From Clostridiales bacterium (GTDB taxonomy: Bacteria > Bacillota > Clostridia > Monoglobales > Monoglobaceae), in assembly GCA_016303265.1 (NCBI GenBank), contig JAEDLZ010000036.1, forward strand, positions 1 through 12,056: DNA of 12,056 bases. Direction: 5' to 3'. Made by a program: the position numbers and the translations under genes. How positions within the stretch are numbered: the first letter of the stretch is position 1; each line of letters starts with the position of its first letter. The notes beneath the pieces were generated by a model that ran no database searches, had not been told where the DNA came from, and saw only the letters and a list, made by a program, of their open reading frames with translations. This document shows, one piece after another, positions 1 to 6,457 of this stretch.

Positions 1-52
1 TCGCATCACTAGTTTTCAAGACTAGCTCCTTAAACCACTCGGACACCTCTCC
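1..52 (-). tRNA. tRNA-Ser(UGA), 5' part only
   Basis: Read on the minus strand from 52 downwards, the sequence begins with the acceptor 5' strand GGAGAGG. A D-arm of the serine type (TCCGAGTGG) follows, then a perfect 5-bp anticodon stem CTAGT/ACTAG closing a loop CTTGAAA with anticodon TGA. The variable arm, T-arm and 3' end lie beyond position 1. The TGA anticodon and the start of a class II layout after the anticodon stem make serine the clear assignment. A consensus promoter on the same strand lies just upstream at 84-112. Confidence 0.93.
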
Positions 53-83
53 ATATCGCTTTACATACCTTAGCGACTTACTT

Positions 84-112
84 AATATATCATATATTTT
101 TTAGTCTGTCAA
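84..112 (-). promoter_or_regulatory. sigma-A promoter of the tRNA-Ser gene
   Basis: On the minus strand, TTGACA (112-107) is followed by exactly 17 bases and then TATATT (89-84). Transcription would start near 77, about 25 bases before the mature tRNA 5' end at 52, leaving a short leader for RNase P to remove. The spacer and flanks are AT-rich, as expected for a strong stable-RNA promoter. Confidence 0.8.
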
Positions 113-155
113 GTATTTTTTCAATTTTTTAAAGCCCATTTTAAATCAATCCGTA

Positions 156-184
156 TTGACATAAAGGAAGGTTTTTGGTATACT
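156..184 (+). promoter_or_regulatory. sigma-A extended -10 promoter of the SLH gene unit
   Basis: TTGACA (156-161), a 17-base spacer and TATACT (179-184), with an extended -10 TGG at 176-178. The predicted start of transcription is near 191. This places an upstream in-frame ATG at 175 inside the promoter, so it cannot be the translation start of the following gene. The -10 lies within GTATACTGTATAC (178-190), a near-perfect inverted repeat that could also be an operator. Confidence 0.8.
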
Positions 185-237
185 GTATACGAGGGAATAT
201 TGCTATAATGATAAAGCAGAAAGGTTTTGGTACTGTT

Positions 238-1293
238 ATGAAAAAATTTTTTTCGATTATACTTTCGGTTGTTATTTCGCTGATGTCGGTTTCAACGGCG
301 GTGTTTGCAGGGGACTCAACTGATACAGAGGCCGTTTTAACTCCCGCCGAAAAGTGTGCGGCAGCGCTTAATTCACTCAATTTGTTTAAAGGCACGGGCG
401 AGGGCTTTGAACTTGACCGTGAGGCGACCCGTATGGAGGCAGTGGTTACTATAATCCGTTTGCTGGGCAAGGAGGAAGAGGCTCTTAATTGCACATATTC
501 ACACCCGTTTACGGATGTTCCTCTTTGGGCTGACCGCTATGCGGCCTTTGCATATGAAAATAAAATTGTGAGCGGTATCTCCTATACGGAATTCGGCTAC
601 AGCACAAGGGCTTCGGTTCAGCAGTTTTCGGCACTTCTTTTAAGGGCTCTCGGCTACAGTGAAAATAATGGCGATTTTTCTTATGCTGACGCTGCCGAAG
701 CGGGCGAAAGTTTCGGTCTTATTGACGAAAATGTCGGCTCAGATGTATTTTTAAGAAGCGATATGGTTATAATGGCATACAATGCCCTTGCGGTCAAAAT
801 AAACGGAACTGACAAGATTTTATCTGAAAAGCTGCTCGCCGACGGTATTTTTGATGCTGAAATTCTTGCAAAGGTTTCGGATATGATGGGGACGAAAAAG
901 GACGAAACTATTGCAAACAACGGGGAATTCTCTTCAGATTCCGGCTCAACGGGTTCAGCAGGCTCAACAGGTTCAGCCGGAAATGCCGGCAGCTCCGATA
1001 AAAAGCCGGAGAATGACAGAACTTCGGCTGATATAGCAGAGCTGAAGGCTATGCTGCCTCAGCTTATTAACACTACGAACGATTATCACACAGAACTTTC
1101 AAAGGTGATTGTGCTGGTTGATTCAGACGAACTTTGGGCGCAGTACGAGGATGCAACAAGCAGACTTAAGGAATGCAATGCAAAGGATGTTTCAAAACTT
1201 ACGGATAGCGGCATTAAAGAGCTTTACGACGATCTTACGGCGCTTTTTGGGGATATGGAGGCAATAGCGATTCAGGTTGCCATGGAAAGATAA
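238..1293 (+). CDS. secreted S-layer-homology-like protein with helical C-terminal domain
   Basis: The predicted 351-aa exported protein starts MKKFFSIILSVVISLMSV, a typical signal peptide with likely cleavage after AVFA (about residue 23). Residues ~40-210 carry SLH-type features: an R-x-E-A helix (~63-77), FTDVPLWADRY then an ENKIVSG segment (~89-113), and a TRASVQQFSALLLRALGYS segment (~122-141). SLH domains usually bind secondary cell-wall polymers, so cell-surface anchoring is inferred. A low-complexity Ser/Gly/Thr linker (~232-262) leads to an acidic, mostly helical C-terminal domain with no family I recognise. ATG 238 is preferred because the promoter puts transcription start near 191 and the signal peptide begins there. 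Its AGAAAGG site (218-224) is 13 bases away, rather far, and ATG 208 (GAGGGA at 191-196) is the alternative. It is the first gene of a unit with the TrhA-like and FAD genes. Confidence 0.8.
   Translation: MKKFFSIILSVVISLMSVSTAVFAGDSTDTEAVLTPAEKCAAALNSLNLFKGTGEGFELDREATRMEAVVTIIRLLGKEEEALNCTYSHPFTDVPLWADRYAAFAYENKIVSGISYTEFGYSTRASVQQFSALLLRALGYSENNGDFSYADAAEAGESFGLIDENVGSDVFLRSDMVIMAYNALAVKINGTDKILSEKLLADGIFDAEILAKVSDMMGTKKDETIANNGEFSSDSGSTGSAGSTGSAGNAGSSDKKPENDRTSADIAELKAMLPQLINTTNDYHTELSKVIVLVDSDELWAQYEDATSRLKECNAKDVSKLTDSGIKELYDDLTALFGDMEAIAIQVAMER
943..978 (+). repeat. two 18-bp tandem repeats encoding the GSTGSA linker
   Basis: Two adjacent 18-base copies, GGCTCAACGGGTTCAGCA and GGCTCAACAGGTTCAGCC, differ at two positions. 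They encode two consecutive GSTGSA units in the linker of the secreted SLH-like protein. In-frame repeats like this can change copy number and so linker length between strains. Confidence 0.85.
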
Positions 1294-1315
1294 AATCGAA
1301 AGGCAGGGTTTTGAT

Positions 1316-1981
1316 TTGACAAAAAAGCATGAAAAGGCGGTAAGACCGCAGACTATGGGCGAGGAGATTGCCAATTCGATTTCCCACGGGGTCGGAGCGG
1401 CGCTTGCTGTTGCAGGTACGGTTATTGCAATCGTTTACGCCTGCATATACGGCGATACAATGAGTATTGTCAGCGCGGCGCTTTACGGGGCAAGTTTGAT
1501 TATACTTTATATGGCGTCAACTCTTTATCATTCAATTACGAATAAAACGGCGAAAAAAGTCTTTCAGATTTTTGACCACTGTTCGATTTTTATTCTGATA
1601 TTGGGTTCGTATATACCCATTTGTCTTTGCTTGCTGAGAGGCGCGCTGGGGTGGACTTTTTTCGGAATAAATATGGCGTGCACGGTTGTCGGTGTGGTTC
1701 TTAATGCCATTGATATGAAAAAATTCAAGACCTTTTCCATGATTGCCTACATAATTATGGGCTGGTCTGTGGTTCTTTTCTGGCGGCCGTTCATGAATAA
1801 AATTGACATAAACGGGATGTATCTTTTGCTGGCAGGCGGAATTGCCTATACTGTCGGAGTAATTTTCTATAAATTGAAGAATATTAAGTATATGCATTAT
1901 ATCTGGCATCTTTGCGTTTTGGCGGGAAGTGTTTTTCACTTTTTCTGTATGCTGTTTTATGTATTTCCGGTATCAAAGTAG
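1316..1981 (+). CDS. hemolysin III / TrhA (PAQR) family membrane protein
   Basis: An integral membrane protein of about 221 aa with roughly seven hydrophobic segments, matching the size of the TrhA/YqfA/hemolysin III branch of the PAQR superfamily. Family marks seen are the N-terminal GEEIANSISHG segment, S68-x3-H72 (STLYHS), D87-H88 (FDHCSIFILILGSYIPI) and a C-terminal H194-x3-H198 plus H208 (MHYIWHLCVLAGSVFHFF). These His and Asp residues correspond to the metal-binding and hydrolase-like site known in PAQR proteins. In other bacteria the family is linked to membrane energetics and fluidity; true haemolysis is doubtful. TTG 1316 is chosen because CAGGG (1304-1308) lies 7 bases upstream. An in-frame ATG at 1277 would overlap the previous gene by 17 bases and lacks a clear ribosome site. 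The gene follows the SLH gene by 22 bases, so co-transcription is likely. Confidence 0.88.
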   Translation: MTKKHEKAVRPQTMGEEIANSISHGVGAALAVAGTVIAIVYACIYGDTMSIVSAALYGASLIILYMASTLYHSITNKTAKKVFQIFDHCSIFILILGSYIPICLCLLRGALGWTFFGINMACTVVGVVLNAIDMKKFKTFSMIAYIIMGWSVVLFWRPFMNKIDINGMYLLLAGGIAYTVGVIFYKLKNIKYMHYIWHLCVLAGSVFHFFCMLFYVFPVSK

Positions 1982-1995
1982 AATAGGAGTAACAA

Positions 1996-3375
1996 ATGAA
2001 TTACGATGTTTTAATAATAGGTGCGGGACCGGGCGGAATTTTCTCCGCCTATGAACTTATAAAAATGAATCCAAATATAAAGGTTGCGATTTTGGAGGCG
2101 GGGAATCCGCTCGATAAACGCAAATGTCCTATAGACGGCAAGAAAATAAAATCCTGTATAGGCTGCAAAACCTGTTCTATAATGAACGGCTTCGGCGGAG
2201 CAGGGGCATTTTCCGACGGCAAGTACAACATAACCAATAAATTCGGCGGCACTCTTTACGAATATATCGGCAGAGAAGAGGCTATAGAGCTGATGAAGTA
2301 TGTGGATGAAATCAATCTCAGTTACGGCGGAGAGGGGACTAAGCTTTATTCGACGGCAAACACCCATATTAAGAAACTGTGCCTGCAAAACGGGCTGCAC
2401 CTGCTTGATGCTTCGGTAAGACATCTCGGCACGGATATAAATTATATCGTGTTAAAAAATTTATATGAGCATCTTTGCGGCAAGGTTGAAATGTATTTTA
2501 ACACTCCTGCCGAAAAAGTGGAAAAGACTGACGACGGGTACAGGGTTTACGCAAAGGACAAGGTTTTTGAGGGGACAAACTGCATTATTTCCGCAGGCCG
2601 AAGCGGAAGCAAGTGGATGGAGAGCGTTTGCCGTGACCTTGAAATTCCAACAAAGTCGAATCGCGTTGATATAGGCGTTCGCGTGGAGCTTCCTGCGGAA
2701 ATTTTTGCTCACCTTACGGACGAGCTTTATGAGAGTAAGATTGTATACAGAACCGAAAAATACGGTGACCTTGTCAGAACCTTCTGTATGAACCCTAAGG
2801 GTGCGGTTGTTAACGAAAACACAAACGGGATTATGACGGTTAACGGTCACAGCTACGAAGACCCTGCAAAGCAGACGGAAAACACCAACTTTGCGCTGCT
2901 TGTTGCAAAGCATTTTTCCGAGCCTTTTAAAGACAGCAACGGCTACGGTGAAAGCGTGGCGAGACTTTCAAATATGCTGGGCGGCGGGGTTATGGTTCAG
3001 CGTTTCGGCGACCTTATAAGAGGAAAACGAAGCACTACCGAGCGCATAGAGGAGGGCTTTGTTACACCGACGCTTACGGCAACACCGGGCGACCTCAGCC
3101 TTGTTATACCCAAGAGAATCCTTGACGGCATAATTGAAATGATTTATGCACTTGATAAAATTGCACCGGGAACGGCGAATGATGATACGCTTTTGTACGG
3201 CGTTGAGGTTAAGTTCTATAATATGGAGGTTGAAATTGACAAAAATCTCCAGACCACTCATAAAGGGCTGTTTGTTATAGGTGATTGCAGCGGAATAACG
3301 CACTCTTTGTCCCACGCCTCTGCAAGCGGCGTTTATGTTGCAAGATATATTGCGGAAAATATGCAAAATAATTAG
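1996..3375 (+). CDS. FAD-dependent oxidoreductase, COG2509-like
   Basis: A 459-aa flavoprotein starting with a Rossmann ADP-binding fold: MNYDVLIIGAGPGGIFSAYE gives G9-x-G11-x-x-G14, with an acidic residue at the end of beta-2 (AILEAG). The segment GFGGAGAFSDGK (~63-74) is characteristic of a conserved FAD-dependent protein family common in Clostridia. A second FAD-contacting motif near the C-terminus reads LFVIGDCSGITHSLSHASASG. Just before GFGGAGAFSDGK lie C44, C54, C57 and C60 (CIGCKTC), a spacing that could bind a metal or Fe-S cluster. The substrate is unknown, and the genes beside it do not indicate one. The start is supported by AGGAG (1985-1989) at normal spacing. It is the last gene of the unit begun at 238, 14 bases after the TrhA-like gene. 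Confidence 0.85.
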   Translation: MNYDVLIIGAGPGGIFSAYELIKMNPNIKVAILEAGNPLDKRKCPIDGKKIKSCIGCKTCSIMNGFGGAGAFSDGKYNITNKFGGTLYEYIGREEAIELMKYVDEINLSYGGEGTKLYSTANTHIKKLCLQNGLHLLDASVRHLGTDINYIVLKNLYEHLCGKVEMYFNTPAEKVEKTDDGYRVYAKDKVFEGTNCIISAGRSGSKWMESVCRDLEIPTKSNRVDIGVRVELPAEIFAHLTDELYESKIVYRTEKYGDLVRTFCMNPKGAVVNENTNGIMTVNGHSYEDPAKQTENTNFALLVAKHFSEPFKDSNGYGESVARLSNMLGGGVMVQRFGDLIRGKRSTTERIEEGFVTPTLTATPGDLSLVIPKRILDGIIEMIYALDKIAPGTANDDTLLYGVEVKFYNMEVEIDKNLQTTHKGLFVIGDCSGITHSLSHASASGVYVARYIAENMQNN

Positions 3376-3508
3376 CATTATTGCCAATCTAAAATCAAAA
3401 CAAGGCGATAAATCGAGAAAGACAGGGTTTGGCCGAATTGAGATAATGTTCCGGCAAGACTTGGCTCTTTATCGGGTTGACGCCCGGCAACCGAACAGCA
3501 AAACAGAA

Positions 3509-3659
3509 AAAGGGGCTGCGGCAAAACAGCTTCTTGACGACACAAAAAAGTAATCCCCGAAAACAGTTTGAATTTAGCTGTTTTCGGGGATATTTTCGTT
3601 GGTTTGGAAAACTATTTTTCGCAAATTGCCGCTTAAAATTATTTTGCCGCAGCCCCTTT
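3509..3659. repeat. 151-bp element bounded by 18-bp perfect inverted repeats
   Basis: AAAGGGGCTGCGGCAAAA at 3509-3526 is perfectly inverted as TTTTGCCGCAGCCCCTTT at 3642-3659. The match extends outward with one bulge (CAG at 3504-3506, CTG at 3661-3663). The enclosed 115 bases carry a second, independent perfect hairpin. No transposase and no clear target-site duplication is visible. It could be a small non-autonomous mobile element, a dispersed intergenic repeat, or an extended transcription-termination structure. Confidence 0.75.
3553..3591 (+). terminator. terminator-like hairpin after the FAD gene
   Basis: A perfect 14-bp stem (3553-3566 with 3578-3591; core TCCCCGAAAACAG/CTGTTTTCGGGGA) closes an 11-base loop. 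It is followed by the T-rich TATTTTCGTT and preceded by an A-rich run (3543-3549), so it could work in both directions. It lies 177 bases after the FAD gene stop, with no better candidate closer, and it likely ends the SLH/TrhA/FAD unit. Confidence 0.65.
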
Positions 3660-3760
3660 GCTGAAATGGTAATAAATGCCTGACATAACGGACATAAGTG
3701 TTTGATTGTGTTCCGAAATCATTTGCACAGGGCAAAACCTCAAAAAATTGGCGAAAAGTA

Positions 3761-3789
3761 TTGATTTTATTTATAAATTGTAATATAAT
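3761..3789 (+). promoter_or_regulatory. sigma-A promoter of the argD operon
   Basis: TTGATT (3761-3766), 17 bases, then a perfect TATAAT (3784-3789). The predicted start is near 3796, giving a 5' leader of about 36 bases before the argD TTG. The surrounding sequence is very AT-rich. An arginine-responsive ArgR site would be expected at such a promoter, but I find only a poor half-site (ATACAGG, 3798-3804). Confidence 0.75.
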
Positions 3790-3831
3790 AAATTTTTATA
3801 CAGGAAAACTATCGGGAAGGGCGGATAATGA

Positions 3832-5016
3832 TTGAATATCGATGAAATACGGGAGCTTGACGGAAAATACTATATGAATACCTTTGGCGAAAGAATTCCG
3901 GTCGCTTTTAAAAGCGGCAGCGGAATCAAGCTTGAGTCGACCGAGGGTGAAACATATTATGACTTTTTTGCGGGAATCGCAGTGAACTGCCTCGGTCACG
4001 GACATAAGCGCCTTACGGAGGAACTGTGCGACCAGGTCAAAAATCTCATGCACACCTCCAGCGTTTATTACATAGAAAATCAAGCGCATCTTGCTAAAAT
4101 TCTGGTTGAAAATTCCTGCGCGGACAGGGTATTTTTCGGCAATACAGGCGCTGAGGCGAACGAGGGCGCAATCAAAATTGCAAAGAAATATTTTTATGAC
4201 AGGGGAATAGATAAAACGGAGTTTATAACCCTTAAAAATTCCTTCCACGGCAGGACTCTTGCAACGGTGGCCGCAACAGGTCAGGAGAAATATCAAAAAC
4301 CCTATAAACCGCTTATGGAGAAATTCATTCATGTTGAGGCAAACAATTGCGAGGGGCTTTCCGGTGCGGTCGGCGAAAAGACTGCGGGAATCATGCTGGA
4401 GCTTATTCAGGGCGAAAGCGGAGTAAGACCCCTTTCCAAAGAGTTTGTTGACCTTGCGGCCTATCTTGCAAAAAAATTTAACGCATTCCTGATAATCGAC
4501 GAGGTTCAGACGGGAATCGGGAGAACCGGCAAGCTTTTCGCATATGAGCATTACGGTATTGAGCCGGATATTTTCACCCTGGCAAAGGGGCTCGGCGGCG
4601 GCATAACAATCGGTGCGGTCTGCGCAAGAGGAAGGGCTGCCGAAGCATTCAAGCCGGGCGACCACGGAACCACCTTTGGCGGAAATCCTCTTTCAACAAG
4701 GGCAGGGCTTGTTGTTATGGATGAGCTTTTGAATAACGGCGTTTTAAAAAATGCCGAAGAAGTCGGAAGCTATCTTATATCGGGACTTGAGAGCATTGCC
4801 GAAAGAAGCGGCAGTATTGCCGAAATTCGGGGGAAAGGCCTTATGATAGGCGTTGAATTTAAAGAGGATATGGCAAAGGAAATCGGAAATAAATTATTTG
4901 ATAAGAAAATTTTGGTCGGTGTTGTGGGGACAAAGGTTCTTCGCATTGTGCCGCCGCTGATTATAACCAAAAACGAAGCGGATATTTTAATTTCGGCGCT
5001 TGACGAGCTTTTATAG
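3832..5016 (+). CDS. argD: acetylornithine aminotransferase
   Basis: A 394-aa class III PLP-dependent aminotransferase, the usual ArgD length. In arginine biosynthesis it interconverts N-acetylglutamate semialdehyde and N2-acetylornithine, with glutamate as amino donor. Visible signatures are the N-terminal YYMNTFGERIPV segment, FGNTGAEANEGAIKIAKKY (phosphate and cofactor contacts), and NSFHGRTLATVAATGQ. Also seen are IIDEVQTGIGRTG with D223 for the pyridine nitrogen, FTLAKGLGGG with the Schiff-base lysine K252, and the DHGTTFGGNPL motif. The start is TTG 3832, preceded by GGGAAGGGCGG (3814-3824); a nearby ATG at 3828 is out of frame and hits a stop after five codons. The stop codon TAG overlaps the argF ribosome site, and the two genes are 9 bases apart. 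The pairing with argF favours biosynthetic ArgD over other omega-aminotransferases. Confidence 0.95.
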   Translation: MNIDEIRELDGKYYMNTFGERIPVAFKSGSGIKLESTEGETYYDFFAGIAVNCLGHGHKRLTEELCDQVKNLMHTSSVYYIENQAHLAKILVENSCADRVFFGNTGAEANEGAIKIAKKYFYDRGIDKTEFITLKNSFHGRTLATVAATGQEKYQKPYKPLMEKFIHVEANNCEGLSGAVGEKTAGIMLELIQGESGVRPLSKEFVDLAAYLAKKFNAFLIIDEVQTGIGRTGKLFAYEHYGIEPDIFTLAKGLGGGITIGAVCARGRAAEAFKPGDHGTTFGGNPLSTRAGLVVMDELLNNGVLKNAEEVGSYLISGLESIAERSGSIAEIRGKGLMIGVEFKEDMAKEIGNKLFDKKILVGVVGTKVLRIVPPLIITKNEADILISALDELL

Positions 5017-5025
5017 GAGGAAATT

Positions 5026-5946
5026 ATGAAGCATTTATTAAGTTTACACGATATAACAACAGAGGAATTTTATCAGATTTTAGATACGGCGGCAAAACTG
5101 AAAAAGGAGCTTAAGGCGGGCATACCTCATCCGATTTTAAAGGGAAAGTCCATGGCGATGATTTTTACCAAGTCATCCACAAGAACCCGTGTTTCCTTTG
5201 AAACGGGAATGTTTCAGCTCGGCGGCCACGCCCTTTACTTAAACGGCAATGATATTCAGCTCGGACGGGGAGAAAGCATATATGATACGGCAAATGTTTT
5301 AAGCCGCTTTGTTGACGGAATTATGATAAGAACCTTTGCTCACAGCGATGTTGAGGATTTGGCAAAATACGGTTCTGTCCCCGTTATAAACGGCCTTACG
5401 GATTTGCTGCATCCCTGCCAGGCGCTTGCGGACTTCCTTACAATCCGGGAGCATAAGGGCAGACTGGAAGGACTTAAGTTTGCGTATATCGGTGACGGTA
5501 ATAATATGGCGCATTCCCTCATGTACGCCGCCGCAAAGGCGAAAATGGATATTGCGGTTGCAACGCCGAAGGGTTATGAGTGCAACGCTGAGGTAGCTGA
5601 AAACGCCAAGGCGGATGCGAAAAAGTCCGGAAGCAATATAACCATTACATACGACCCGGTTGAGGCAATAAAGGACGCAGATGTTGTTTGTACGGACACA
5701 TGGACAAGCATGGGGCAGGAGGCGGAGAAGGCCGAGAGAATCAAGGCTTTCGGAGATTATCAGGTTAATGCAAAGCTTTTTGCAAATGCCAAGGGCGATG
5801 CGATTTTTCTGCATTGTCTTCCTGCCTACCGGGGGTATGAGGTGACGGAGGATATTATTGACGGACCTCATTCCGTTATTTTTGACGAGGCAGAGAACAG
5901 ACTCCACGCCCAAAAGGCGGTTATGGCAATTCTTATGGCGGACTGA
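5026..5946 (+). CDS. argF: ornithine carbamoyltransferase
   Basis: A 306-aa cytosolic enzyme that makes citrulline from ornithine and carbamoyl phosphate in arginine synthesis. It has the carbamoyl-phosphate site S51-T-R-T-R55, the H129-P-C-Q132 motif, the ornithine-binding D224-x-W-x-S-M-G loop (residues 224-230) and the catalytic H263-C-L-P266. All key residues are present and the length is typical. The ribosome site AGGAGG lies just before ATG 5026 and overlaps the argD stop. A catabolic role (arginine deiminase pathway) is less likely because argD precedes it and neither arcA nor arcC is nearby. It is followed directly by the GNAT gene, whose ribosome site begins 3 bases after this stop. 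Confidence 0.96.
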   Translation: MKHLLSLHDITTEEFYQILDTAAKLKKELKAGIPHPILKGKSMAMIFTKSSTRTRVSFETGMFQLGGHALYLNGNDIQLGRGESIYDTANVLSRFVDGIMIRTFAHSDVEDLAKYGSVPVINGLTDLLHPCQALADFLTIREHKGRLEGLKFAYIGDGNNMAHSLMYAAAKAKMDIAVATPKGYECNAEVAENAKADAKKSGSNITITYDPVEAIKDADVVCTDTWTSMGQEAEKAERIKAFGDYQVNAKLFANAKGDAIFLHCLPAYRGYEVTEDIIDGPHSVIFDEAENRLHAQKAVMAILMAD

Positions 5947-5961
5947 TTGAGGGGAATCTAT

Positions 5962-6456
5962 ATGAATAAATTATATTCTTTTAAAGTAAAATATGCAACA
6001 AAGGATGACATTCCCGCTATTTCCAAAATAACAAAGGAGGCATTCTTAAGGTACTGCTCCCTTGCACAGATTCCTCCGGATGTTGACGCCCTTCGCGAAA
6101 CCCATGAGGATATACTTAGGGACATTGAAAACAAGACGGTTTTCGTCGCCTTTATAGACGGTGAGCCTGTGGGCTCTGTCCGTGTGGGTATGATTGACGA
6201 AAAAACCGCGTATTTAAGCCGTTTCGGGGTTGATGAAAACCATAGAAACAGCGGTATCGGCAAAATACTTTTGAATGTTGTGGACAATCTTATGAAGGAA
6301 CATAATGTGGAAAAGCTCATGCTGCACACAAGCTCTGCGGCGCTTTCCCTTGTAAGATTTTATTACGGACGGGGCTTTTACATAAGCTCGGTTGAATATT
6401 CCAGGGGTTACCCGAGAGCGGAGCTGGTTAAATATTACAAAAATAGGGGCGATTGA
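5962..6456 (+). CDS. GNAT-family N-acetyltransferase
   Basis: A single-domain GNAT acetyltransferase of 164 aa. The acetyl-CoA pyrophosphate loop is visible as RNSGIG in the segment RFGVDENHRNSGIGKILLNV. It follows a beta strand (KTAYLSRFGV) and precedes the C-terminal FYYGRGFY motif near the CoA adenine side. ATG 5962 is chosen because GAGGGGA (5949-5955) lies 6 bases upstream. A TTG at 5947 would put that site inside the coding region. It sits between argF and asnS in a tight operon. The acceptor cannot be read from sequence. By position an amino-acid substrate such as glutamate (an ArgA-like role) is conceivable, but the family is so broad that this is only an idea. Confidence 0.85.
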   Translation: MNKLYSFKVKYATKDDIPAISKITKEAFLRYCSLAQIPPDVDALRETHEDILRDIENKTVFVAFIDGEPVGSVRVGMIDEKTAYLSRFGVDENHRNSGIGKILLNVVDNLMKEHNVEKLMLHTSSAALSLVRFYYGRGFYISSVEYSRGYPRAELVKYYKNRGD

Positions 6457-6457
6457 T

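Larger units (their letters stand above)
3376..3760 (+). other. gene-free spacer with nested inverted repeats
   Basis: I see no credible gene between the FAD gene and the argD promoter. Short open frames lack ribosome sites and recognisable protein character. The first part (about 3404-3484) can fold into an imperfect stem: GGCGATAAA (3404-3412) pairs with TTTATCG (3468-3474) and CGCC (3481-3484), around a weaker inner TTTGGCCGAA/TTCCGGCAAG arm. The second part is an 18-bp inverted-repeat element (3509-3659) enclosing a strong hairpin. The remainder to 3760 is AT-rich and shows nothing I can name. Confidence 0.6.

Noticed and set aside
3461..3500. Possible SAM-I riboswitch fragment (GCCCGGCAACCG)
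   Set aside because: Only this short stretch resembles the SAM-I core. The P1 stem, kink-turn and downstream terminator layout are absent, and it lies after, not before, a gene.
3335..3553. 72-codon open frame overlapping the end of the FAD gene
   Set aside because: It starts inside the FAD gene, has no ribosome site, and its product is just a translation of the structured spacer.
3477..3683. 68-codon open frame in the spacer after the FAD gene
   Set aside because: It crosses the perfect 14-bp hairpin and both arms of the inverted repeat, has no ribosome site and shows no protein-like composition.
3761..3804. ArgR (ARG box) operator at the argD promoter
   Set aside because: Expected by function, but no 18-base site close to TNTGNATWWWWATNCANA is present; only one half (ATACAGG) fits. 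AT richness makes chance matches likely.
3796..4665. Long minus-strand open frame opposite argD
   Set aside because: Antisense shadow of a well-conserved gene; it runs through the argD leader and has no ribosome site or recognisable domain.
6392..6457. Upstream ATG start for asnS
   Set aside because: It lies 65 bases inside the GNAT gene, lacks a ribosome site, and would add residues absent from AsnRS proteins. TTG 6458 has AGGGG at 8 bases.
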